Positions 20,783-32,000 of a stretch of DNA of 64,000 bases are shown piece by piece. The notes beneath the pieces were generated by a model, which did no database searches, was not told where the DNA came from, and worked only from the letters and a program-made list of their open reading frames with translations. The stretch comes from Xanthostigma xanthostigma. Lineage: Eukaryota; Arthropoda; Insecta; Raphidioptera; Raphidiidae. The stretch is taken from assembly GCA_963575645.1 (NCBI GenBank), contig OY754465.1, forward strand, positions 53,219,901 through 53,283,900, in the 5' to 3' direction. A program made the translations under genes and the position numbers. Position 1 is the first letter of the stretch. The number at the start of each line of letters is the position of its first letter.

Positions 20783-23700
20783 TTATACGAAAATAAATTT
20801 TGTCTTTGTAATCGCTATAAATAATTTACATTTTTTATCAATGATCAAAACATTACAAACAAAAAACAGGTTTTTTTTTGTTATTTGTTCAGAAAAATTA
20901 TTTGTACTGAAATGAAACAGCAGTTCTGGGCAGTAACGTGAAATTTAAATTTGAAAATAAACAAGAATTAAAAAAAGACTCTTTCAAAAGTTATTATACA
21001 TGTACAATTCACTTACCAAGTATGGATTTATTGAATCTGTATGGCCTTTAAATTTAACAAAAAGCCATGGAGGTCTCGTGCTCGCTGGATCCTCTCCGTC
21101 TAATTTCTGTAACAAAATAAATCCACGCAAAAATTAATCACTTTTGTTATCGCAGCGCTGTGAAACTCGGTTTCATGGAACCCCGTATCTCGAGCATAGC
21201 AACTCAAAATTAGTTAAGAATGAATCTTAACCTCTACAAGTCGAATATTTCCTTGCAAAATCCTTTTTAAGTCGAAAACTCTAACTCGAATTTTTTGACG
21301 TCTCCCTTGAAGTTCGACTTACAGAGGTAATAATGTATATTGCTAAATTTTCGGCATTTGATTTTTTTTGCGCTAAAAACCTGCGAAAAAAAACCAGGTG
21401 TCCAACTATCACATTTTTATTCAAAAAATGTATTTTATATGAAAAATTTTAAAAATGCATAAATAACTAACCCATCTAATCTGTAGAATATCTTTTCTAT
21501 AATGACACTTATATTATATTGTCACTCGATATAACGACAAACTCCTTAAAATGTCGAAATTCCTTAACTCTAGTTACAATGATACACTTTAAATAACGAC
21601 AACAATACGTCATCATTAGGCAATAATCAGTACTTGTTTGTTATTTTGTTGCTTTGTTGTCGGCATCATGCCTACCGAGGATTCTAAGAAATTCGATCTT
21701 TTGTTGGGATTATCTTTCATATGTTTGTTGGTCAGTTGTAAATTGTATATATTATGAGTAAATACATATTAAAAAAATGTTAATGGATTATTTCTTCTCT
21801 CCGTTTAACGACAACTCTCAATAACGCCACGAAGTGCACAGTCCCTTGTGTTTTGCTATTAGTGATGTGCCGGATCGTTAAAAATGTATATCCGCGGATA
21901 CAGATCTGAATACGGATTTTTGGTTTCAAGATCCGCGGATACGGATCTTAACTTTCTTAGAGTACGCGGCGGTAAATATTGCACATCGACCTTTGGAAAG
22001 AGGCTATCTGTTACGGGAAAAAGTTATTGACCTCTTTAAGATTTAACTCTCATAACAGATTGTCTCTTTCCAAAGATCGATGTGCATTATCTCATTATAA
22101 AGATAGTTGATTTAGTACCTTTGAGTTATGTACTATTGATGTGGTACTCACTACGATAAATGTTTGCAATATAAAGGTGCCATATACGATTTTAAAAAAA
22201 TAAAAAATAATCTGAATGGAATTTGACAGGTTTTCATTATTACCTAATCGCCTATATATATAAAATTTCATCTATGAATTAAAAATTAATAAGTTAAAAA
22301 ATCCGTAAAAGATCCGCCAAAAACTAACGGATAAAGATATGGATCTTTCTTCTCCCTCAGATATCCGCGGATACGGATATCCGGCACATCACTAGTTGCT
22401 ATAGAGTTTATACTGTATTTTCAATGTACAAACATGCAAAGTTTACATTTGATTATACATACTATAGATACAACTGAAAATATGAATCGGACAATTGATG
22501 GTCTTAAAAAAAAAACTAATAAAAATCAAGTCACTTACAGTATAAGAAACAGAAGCCCGTATCACATTGACACAATTAGCAAAAGGTTCCACTGCTTTCA
22601 AATGTTCCGTACTTGAAATTTTTTTATTTGTATCGTTGTTTCTGCAAGCATATATATGTGCCATTCGGATAAAACAATAACCGATACAATACGAATCCCA
22701 TCCGGCATTGTGAGGCGAATCAACTTCCATCTGAAATCCCTCGGCCTGCTCTATCAATGGTGAATTAATAACAATATGTCGTCCGTGTTTGTCTTTAAAA
22801 TACTCATATAATTTCTCTAACGCATTCGAATCCCATGTTTTAGTTTTATTAATCTCGCTCTTTATTTCATAACTCAAATATTTCGTATCGTAAATCATCG
22901 GAAACAAATTTAAAATCTGCTCTTTGAATGACGAATAGCTGTACGGTAAACTACTTTCGAATTCTTGATACATAATTAACAAATCGATTAATAAATTATG
23001 ACCGATAATGGGTTTTTTCGAATCACAAATCAATCGGAACACCTTCGTGAAACCAAGATTCCAATCCATAAATTGTGATTCCAAACTTGCGCCTGTCCAG
23101 GTGTTAGACAGATATTCCATTCGAGACACTTTCTTTACTTTTAACTAAAAATATTTTGAAACAATAATTGTGTGTCAACCATCATAAAACAAGAAAACAT
23201 GAATATGTCAATTGTCAATATTAAATTATTAATATTGTTTTAGAAGTCACTTAAAAAACGAGGCATTTTCTGAGCTGGGGCTATGTGCACGGAAGAGGAG
23301 TTACAAATTTTTCGATGCGAGCATTTGTGGTGAGCACTAGGGGAAACTTCGAATTCCAATTTTCCGTATGTCAGTGAGCAATGTTTATTAAAAGTGAAAG
23401 TAGTTATAATTATATAAAGTTTTTTAATTACAAGGAAAACATAGGAAAACTAAGCGATCTGGAAATGCTTGTTGTGTTCCGGGCTGTTACGCTGATGACG
23501 ATTTAAGTAAAATAAAGACCATCGGCGCTATGATTTGACATTCCGCTGTCAGTGTAAACAAATTAACATCAGTTTTCCTTATTACATTTTTTTTTTGACA
23601 CATCATGGCCAACTAAAGTTTTTGACTTTCACCTTAGAAACATGTCTCGATTTCCATAAAAAGTTAGTTCAATAATTCTCTACTACCCACTAGCGGCGCT

Positions 23701-25708
23701 AATAGGCTTCGTGCACACAGCCTATATGGTGCTATATTTCGAGCTCGCTCATTTGTTCCGAGTCTACAGCCAAGTAAAAGGGTCTTAAACATTTAATTTT
23801 AATCTGCGGATCGCATATTTTTTAAGAATTCTACCCACGTACCCGATATTTTATTTTACTAATTCAAAGAAAATCATTTACTATTTTATATGAACGTGAC
23901 AAAAGATTCATGTTTTCGCAACTTCTGTGACATTTGTGGTAAAAATTACATACGGAACCATTTTCTTCGTACAGCCATATCTGCATAGGAAAACGTTGTG
24001 TCAAGTTCCGAAATAGTATATAAATAAATTCATAATCGTACAGCATTATCGATTGAATGTTCGGTAAAACGAAAACGTCGCCATCTATTGCTTTCGATAT
24101 CCAATCGGCCACGGAATGCCTTGAGTTATCTATTAACTCCTCTAATTCGTCCGATAACTCTACGTTGCCGGTAACATTGCAAATTTCGTTTTTGATTTTG
24201 ATTTCCTCTTCGCGATTTATGTATGTCAATCCTTTATAATAGCACTGTAAAAACACATCAAACCGAATAAATGAAATTGAAAATTTGGCCAAAATAGTAA
24301 GTTTAAAAAAAAAACAACTTAGAAGTACAGTTTACTTAAGGGCTGACCTCCACTCGTAACTGGGATGCCGCCTCCAACTGTCCGCCTCACACTGGAACCC
24401 CCCAATACAAGGTAGTGCCCAAAACCAGATTTTCGAAACGACGGTATTTTCAAAACTGCTCGTAATTGAGAGTTTTATGAACTTTGTTTCATAAATAGCC
24501 AGTATCTATCAGCTGTCAGTGCAGTGACAAACGGTAGCTCTGTTCCAACCTCTCTGTGAACGGCATCAGAACCACCACAGTCATGCGCAGTAGCTAAAAC
24601 GAGTTCCGAAATTGATACAAACAGTTTCGTTTTAGCTATCTGCGCATGACTGTGACGGTTCTGTGAGAGGTTGGAACAGAGCTTGTATCAAAGTTTAGTA
24701 AAATACAAATTATTATAAACTGCATACCGACCAACGACCGCAATTTTGTGATTTTCTCAAAAATGTTTGTTATTAAAAAAAAACATAATGCCTCTGTGGG
24801 GAAGGTACGTAGATGGTATTTCAACTTTTTTTCGTATTATTAGCTGTTTTCTATATAATTTATTCGAAGTAACTACAAGTACCAGTATTATAAAAAAAAA
24901 TATTTTTAAACCCGCAACTACTTTGACCAGCTCTGAGCAACTAATCAAAATGAAATCTATATATTAGGTCTACTCAATAAAATTTAAAAATTTAAATTTT
25001 GATTATTAGGTCCAATTATATCTAAATAGATTTCATTTGTTCAGTTGTTTAAAAATGTTATAACAGATATATACTTATGTCTCGCGCGTAACAGCTCGTA
25101 TGACTGTTAAAACTGGACTATTCTATTTCTATGCTCTAGTAATGTCAGCGTTGCGCATTTGTTCAGCATAAAAATAGAGTGTATCAAGTTACCAAGTAAG
25201 TATAATTTCCGTGCTTCAAATTAATTATTGGTTACAAGTGTAGTGTACTGCGTCATTAAACAATGACTAATTTACCTTATTAAAATCGAAGTTATGATCA
25301 CATAAAAACTGGACTGTTGCCGGCTCGAATGTTATTCGTCTGTCTGTCGATAACACAGATATAGGAAAAGTATAAAATATGTATGTGAAAGCCCTATATT
25401 GATTTTGATCCTTTGTATAATGAAACAAACTGACACCTATTTGCAGAGGTTTTATTTCTTGAATATTTTCTCTTAATTTACGATAACGTTCGGTGCTTGA
25501 GTCGAACAAACTATAAAAAGGCATTTATTAGTACAACAGCACAAACGATATTAAATTTTTTTTGAACGAGATTACACCTGTAATTTGGGTTTTCATTGGA
25601 CGAGAGACCGCTCAATTCACAATCAATAGCAATAAAATCAGAAAGTTTGATATTTTCTTCAATTTCCAAATATTTTTTTGTGAAATTATCATAGGTAACC
25701 TCACACAT
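20783..25708 (-). CDS. PNLDC1: PNLDC1/Trimmer-like piRNA 3'-end exonuclease (PARN family)
   Basis: Trims the 3' ends of pre-piRNAs (family knowledge). Exons: 25578-25708, 25276-25510, 23882-24244, 22539-23144, 21017-21106, all with GT/AG ends and matching phases. The ATG at 25708 has an in-frame TAA four codons upstream. The DEDDh residues are all visible: D29, E31 (AIDCELSG), D297 (GHNLLID), H388 and D393 (HNAGWDS), close to PARN 28/30/292/377/382. The fifth exon (LDGEDPASTRPPWLFVKFKG) opens the C-terminal RRM-like region. A likely last exon ends at 20783; using donor 21012 and acceptor 20926 keeps frame and gives 523 residues, near the usual length. The join at the canonical donor 21016 would break frame, so the end is less sure. 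No membrane anchor is seen. PNLDC1 is preferred over PARN because of length and absence of an R3H domain. A MITE (24,536-24,683) sits in intron 2, a hAT MITE in intron 4. Confidence 0.88.
21500..22416. mobile_element. Pogo/Tigger-like element, copy 2, interrupted by a hAT MITE
   Basis: Inverted relative to copy 1: AACGCCACGAAGTGCACAGT and GGGAC-type blocks, ending TATAGAGTTTATACTG-TA at 22,416. The hAT MITE 21,860-22,394 is inserted near that end. Lies in intron 4 of PNLDC1. Confidence 0.6.
21860..22394. mobile_element. Family H hAT MITE, copy 1
   Basis: 535 bp. Ends TAGTGATGTGCCGGATC and GATATCCGGCACATCACTA; several GATCCGCGGATACGGAT units lie near both ends. Flanks TTTGCTAT and GTTGCTAT agree at seven of eight bases. 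The sister copy at 44,970 has a perfect duplication. Confidence 0.85.
23278..23725 (+). mobile_element. Family J repeat, copy 1
   Basis: About 450 bp with inverted ends (GGGCTATGTGCACGG and CGTGCACACAGCCTATA). Three more copies lie at 42,901, 52,746 and 54,900. Each copy keeps a similar frame with GNFE-FSVCQ and LSDLEMLVVF segments, broken to different degrees. Lies in intron 3 of PNLDC1. Superfamily unknown. Confidence 0.7.
24536..24683. mobile_element. Family C MITE, copy 2
   Basis: GCTCTGTTCCAACCTCTCTG at left, GAGAGGTTGGAACAGAGCT at right; middle contains the CATGCGCAGTAGCTAAAACG block and its mirror. In PNLDC1 intron 2. Confidence 0.85.
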
Positions 25709-25963
25709 TTTAAAAATTTAAATTGCACAAACGCCAAACAATTTCATAACCTCACTTAAACAGTTTCTATTTTTTTACCATAGATTATGGAGGGTAGCCA
25801 TACCATAGATATAAAATTCTTAATCGACTCCTCTTGCTTATCCTTTTTGATTTAAATTAAAGTTAAATGCACAAATGCGATTATTGACAGGTACAGCGAG
25901 CGCAGGTTGGATCAAATTTAAACTAGATACAAATTGTAGTGAAAAAATTAACAACTAATTATT

Positions 25964-25978
25964 TTTATTAGTTTTATT
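25964..25978 (-). terminator. Two AATAAA poly(A) signals for TRAPPC11
   Basis: TTTATT on the plus strand at 25,964-25,969 and 25,973-25,978 reads AATAAA on the minus strand, 65-80 nt after the TRAPPC11 stop and 256 bp before the PNLDC1 start codon. The spacing suits a 3' end between the two genes. Confidence 0.6.
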
Positions 25979-26042
25979 ACGTAAAAACTGTATATTTATA
26001 TATACAAAACTTCGTTTTAAGATTATTTTATACAAATAAACG

Positions 26043-29000
26043 TTAAACTTCGATATTTGGTATTGAAGTAACTGAATTTTCATTTGAAATCTCAGGAATA
26101 AATGAACTCTTAGCAAAGTCTTCATTTTCTTCAAGTGAAGGATTTCCACGGACTTGAGGCTGTCAACATAAAATTAAGGTTTTAATTAATTTTTATTGAA
26201 AGCATAGTACGATTATCAATTATTACACTTACCAAAATATAAATGTGTGTTGGCAGTGACCTTTCAAGTAACTCAAAAATGTGTGACTGCTTTATTGACA
26301 TATTCTGGGATTCCCCGACTTTTTCAGGAATTGTTAATTTAAGTTTTGGCAATAAAGCATACCCAGGCATCAACGGATATAACGTGTAGTTCAGCAAATG
26401 ATGTGTTTCGGGCAAAATTGCAATTTGTTTCTAAAAAAACGAATACGTTTTAGGTTTTTTAATCTTTGTTAATCACAATACACATGTTTTTACGTCGATC
26501 TGCCCACGTAGTATAGATTTAAAGAGTCCAAACGCAATGTTAAAAAGTTACTACGATTTGATGGATACATTAAGTGTGCTACTTTGTACGTAGTACTCGT
26601 TTAAACCAATAATCATTGAGTAAACGGTACGTCCACCAAATTATTGAGTGAACGGTACGTCCTGAACAACAGCGCTATTAGTGTCCAAAAAATGAACTCT
26701 CAAATGGGCCCGTTTTTGTGGACGCAAAAATCATAAAAAAAGCTTATGTCATTTGAACTCCTTTATACCTATACTTTGTGGATTTGCCGATAGCATGATG
26801 ATGAACTAATTAGTTAAACTGAATCCTTAAAAACTGTCAAACTGAAAAATACTTTGAAAGAAAATTAATGGTTTTGAAAAAAAATTTTGAGTGATATATT
26901 TTTTTTTTCGTAGAAAGAAATGTTTCCATTTTCGGATGTGTTCAAAGGATCTACTGCAGACAAAACAAAAAATAGAAACTTCCCATTTTTGGATACTTTT
27001 AAGGGAGCTAATGTTTATAACACAAATGCAGCGGAAGTATTCCCATTCTTAGAAACGTTTAAAAAAGCTAGTGCAGATAAAACGAAGGCGAGAGGGACGT
27101 TTCCATTCTTGGAAACATTTAGAGAATCTAACTCAGATGGAAAAGAACAAAGTCCGTTTTTTGGAAAGCGAAAACGGATTATTTCAGAAAAAAACAGACA
27201 AGCTGAATCTTATATGCAAGCTAACCCAACCGATTTTTTTCCTGAACACGGTATTAACATTTTTGAAAAACCAAAACAGCTGCCTACAATTTACGACCAA
27301 AACGAAAATGAAACCCTAAATAACTGTTCACTATTTGGAACTATGGCGTTTCGCAATTTGGTTATACGAGAACCGTACGTGTTTAATACTTCACAACAAA
27401 ATATATTCTGCGAATCACAACAAAACAAAAATGAAATGTTTAAAACCGAACAAAATGCATCTGACTTTAGTGCAACATATCTGCCAATACCTAAAGTTGA
27501 CAAATTTCATAACAGTGTTACAAGCGATTTCCAAAATTTATCGTTGGACCGTAAAAGACGAAAAATATGCGCTAGTCCAAAATTGCTTTTAAATAAAAAA
27601 CAAAACACAAGCAATACGATTAATGTAAAATTATCAAAATGCCTCATCCCTAACTATGAAAAAAACTGGATTCGACAAATGTTGCAGTCGAGACATAAAA
27701 ACTCAATTTTATTTTTGTCGGATAAAACACAACCTTTAATTGTGTTCATTAAAAAGTATTGTAATTTATTAGGTCTTAACATACATTATTACTTCATGAG
27801 TTTAGAAATTTTAGATCGCTATTTATTAAAAACACTCGCACAAAAACCCACCAAGAAAAGCAAAATTTCATCGGTAACACTCGTAACTATAATAGAATTG
27901 GCATTCAAAATTGACGGAACAATTGAAGAAGGCAAGGTAAAAGATATACCTTGGTTCAAAATTCGAGATGTACCACCGTTAACTGAAATAAGATTAGAAG
28001 AGATTCGAATATTGAAATATCTTAATTTTGAATTACCTCACATATCGTTGCTTAACAATATCCAGACGTTAGCCTACACATGCGCCAAAAAATTCGACAT
28101 TACCAGCAAATATCACGAAATGATGAATGAAATAGCTACTCTTACTGTAATAGTTTTTCACGAGATAAAAAACGATATAATTCAATTGTTTTTAAATAAA
28201 CAATACGCAGATGCACTGATCAATGATCGATTATATCTCATCGCCGGCATTATAACCGTTTCTTTCATTCAAACAACTGATGAAAAACACTCGATAATAA
28301 AAGTATTGCAATATTTAACACAACTCACTGAGATTCCAAGTTTTGATATATTATTACTCGCAAAAATTATTATCAAAGTTATCAAAAGTAATTAGCTTAC
28401 CTGTTTATACCCGGCAAACATAAAAGCATCACTAGCATCCATGTTTAAATCTAGCTGAATCAGTTCTGTTGTTTTGTTTGTTAAACAATACGTAACGCTA
28501 ATTGGAGTTCTTACGACACCAGTAGATGGCAGTGATAGATCGATTTTCATAGTCGCCGTTTCCGTTTCAATTATAGGCAGTGCTATCTGAGTACATACAA
28601 CTGGACCTTTACTGCCGATTCTGTACAAAAATATGACGTTATAGTTTTTGAACTTCAGATGTTATAATTAGTGTTGTGTGACCTAGGTTTTTCGGGCTTA
28701 TTTTTTTATATTTTTTTAGGGCTTATTGAAGTTCAACGGGGCTCCATTTTTTATTAGAAAAACAATTTTTAAAGTGGGGCGTAAAATTCATTTTTAATAC
28801 CATTAGAAACAGTCCTATTAGTCCCTATTGAGATCTGCCCCTGTATGTGAGTCCTGATTAAGCTAGACAGAGCCAGTAAGGTAGTCAGGCAAATACTTGG
28901 TTGGTGGTTACTTTACGAAATCGACAAGAAATAAAAAAGCTGCTAAGTAGTACTGAAAATTATATTTTTTTAGTACTCATTACTGTTCCAAAAATAATTA

Positions 29001-32000
29001 AACTGGAGATTGAGGCCAGTTAAAACAAGTCATACCGTAGCAAAACGATTGTTTGACCTAAATCAAGTTTACTTACCGTTTCCAATAAATATTGTAATAA
29101 CCCACCGACATGTTCGGTTTACATTCTTTATCCGATATGCACATAAATAACTCCGAACCTGCTTCTTCTATCTGCAACTTAAAATTTTTCAGCGTATTGT
29201 CAATATTCTTGTTCGAATATTTAAATGGTAACGTCTAGAAAAGAAGACAATATTAGTAAAACGTTACTGTTCTTTCACAAACGCCACAAATGGCCAATCG
29301 TTTAGAATTAAATCTAAGTTTCAATATTTTTGTTTTGAGAAAAAATTAAGTTTTATTATATTTGGCAACTACTCGTATTTAGTTATGTTCATATTAGCTC
29401 TGTTCCAACCTCTCTGCGAACGGTAACAGAACCGTCACAGTTTTGGAACGTTTTAGCTACTGCGCATGGCTGACGGTTCTGTTACCGCTCGCATAGTGGT
29501 TGGAACAGAGCTAATATTTATGCATTTAAATAAAAAATGTAATAATATTACTGAATAAAAGAACTTACGAATTCCATAATGGTTTTTTCTACATAAAGCG
29601 TGCATTCCGAAGTATTACTGATTTGTGTACAGACTACAAACGGTTCACCGACAAAACACTTCAATATCGGTTGAAACCGAGCAGTATTATAACTAATATT
29701 ACAATCGAAAGGTTTGATTGCGTTTATAAATAAATCTTCTTCTTTCACACAGGGGTACGTGCTGGAATTGAGTCTAACGACCGTGTACAAGAATTTCAAA
29801 CTTAAAACTCTCGCCCCTTCTTTATGTGCTCTCATTAAAAATTCCAGCGTTGTGGAATCGTCGACACCAATATCAGACATTTGAACTTTTAACGGCAATT
29901 TTTCTAATTTTACTGGGAATTGTCTGGTTAATTCAGCTGCAAAAATATAAAAAATTAATCATCACAGTTGCGTCCACGGTGGTGGATAGTAATTCTTGAA
30001 TACACCTATCCCCCGATTTACACGGTAGATACGTTCTTGAGAAAAACGTGTAAATCGAAAATTAAAAATTTTCAAGTCAAAACCGTGTAAATCGAAAAGC
30101 TTGCAGAAAATGCATAATTTTGCTATTTAACAGTTGTGATTTTTTTCAATATTTTTAGGTGTACACAGAAATAAAATTAAAATGCATTGACAGGTTAAAA
30201 TATGTAATATATTACGGAAACACTGTTTTTTTATTTAATTACAATACATTAAACAGAAGAACAAAAAATAAAACCAAAGGTGTTTTATTATCCTTCATCA
30301 CTGTCAGAAATTACTCCCATTCTTTTTTTCGGAATCGAAGGTTCAATCACAGTAGCATTTAGTAGAGTGCGATAAAAACAAAAAAAAAACTTATTTGGAA
30401 AACCGTGTAAAAGCGAAAACGTGTAAAACAAGTACCGTGTAAATCGGGGGATGGGTGTACTCTAAAAAATAACTTACTTTGTTCTAAGCCCGACTCATCA
30501 GACTTTATATTAATTTCTAACACCAAATCTTTAATTGCACCGTCTTCCTCATTTTTTACGAGTATCTTAATTGGATACCATTCGCTTATTAGTGCCGGTG
30601 CCGAATGAGATATTTCAACGTTCAATTTAGACGGTTTGCACACAATCTGCGCCGAAACTTGTGGTGTGATGCTATAAAAATCGGGCATGTTCGAAGGACT
30701 CCGTTTTAAATACAAGAACTCTTTATAGGTTGAATCTGAAACTAGAGCTTCGCTGCCAGTTCCAGCGAACTTAAGAACTACTTGTTTTGTAGAGGGATCT
30801 CCCAATGTCAACAAAACAGATCCGATCTGCAAAATATAATATATTATTAGCATTCTGAGTTCAGGTTAAGGAGGTTGATCCGTTACAGTCCCAATCAAAA
30901 GTAAGTCGAACTCTAAATGGGAACTTTTCCATAATAAATTTTTACAAAAGGTTATAAGTCGATGATACCAATAAATTATTGTCATAAAGACATAAATAAA
31001 TAATTTTTTTTAGTATTAATTAATTATTTCAGTACTTTATACTTAATGGACTAGCTTTTGAATTTTTTGTACAAAGTTAGGTTAAAAAAAATAAATTTAT
31101 GTAAATATCTGTATTTTACATATTTTTTGCAGTAAATAATTAAAAAAAGAAATTAGAAGTAATAAAAATTAAAATTAAATCATTAAAAAGTTAAATAATT
31201 CAGTTAAAATTGTTAAATCTGTCAAGAATAAAAGTCCATAATCGAAAAGTGCTAAAGTTTAATAATTTTTTTTATTAATTAAATGTCTCCTAATTAAATT
31301 GGTAAAAATATTAAAATATGCGTAAGACATCGATGCTTTATATAGTTAGTTTTCGGAACTGCTGACATTATTTGGTTATTTGCAAAAAATTAAAATGTAC
31401 CGTTTGCATGCTAGGTTGACATATTTTCCATAAGACTACATGTAAAAGTTTTTTTTAATTTTTAACTTTATAAATCTCCTAATGATTTTGGATTTTTTAC
31501 AGAAAATTTTGTCATAAAAAAATCTATTAAAAAAACTTTATTTCAGATTTTTTTCATTATCTTCGTAAAACGGCTCAACCTCCTTAAGTTCAATGAAATT
31601 GTAGCTTCAAGGATTGAGACTGCAACCATTAAAAACGATTTACCTGAATCTGTTTTTCGATCAATGACAAATCCGGTAAATATTGCACTTGAAATTTTTC
31701 AATACAGTTCTTCTCAAATCGTAACGCCTGTTGGTTTTCAGTGAGTTGACATTCGAATGTTTTATTAGGACTATTTATAATCACAGAGAGTTTATTGAAT
31801 TGTAAAACTTCACAGCAGTTACTACTGTAAAAAAAAAGGATGACATTTAATAAAACGAAACACACAGTCGCGACAATAACGGAGCAGACTTCTGTTTATT
31901 AAGGAAGCCCGGGGGCATATTTCCTTTTCAAACTGATAGAGATCGGATCCAGCTAATTGTGTCGTGTGAAGCGACTTTCAGGAAACCATTACGATATTCA

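Noticed and set aside
22434..22616. Plus-strand frame opposite PNLDC1
   Set aside because: Short shadow frame over the end of PNLDC1 exon 4 and its intron.
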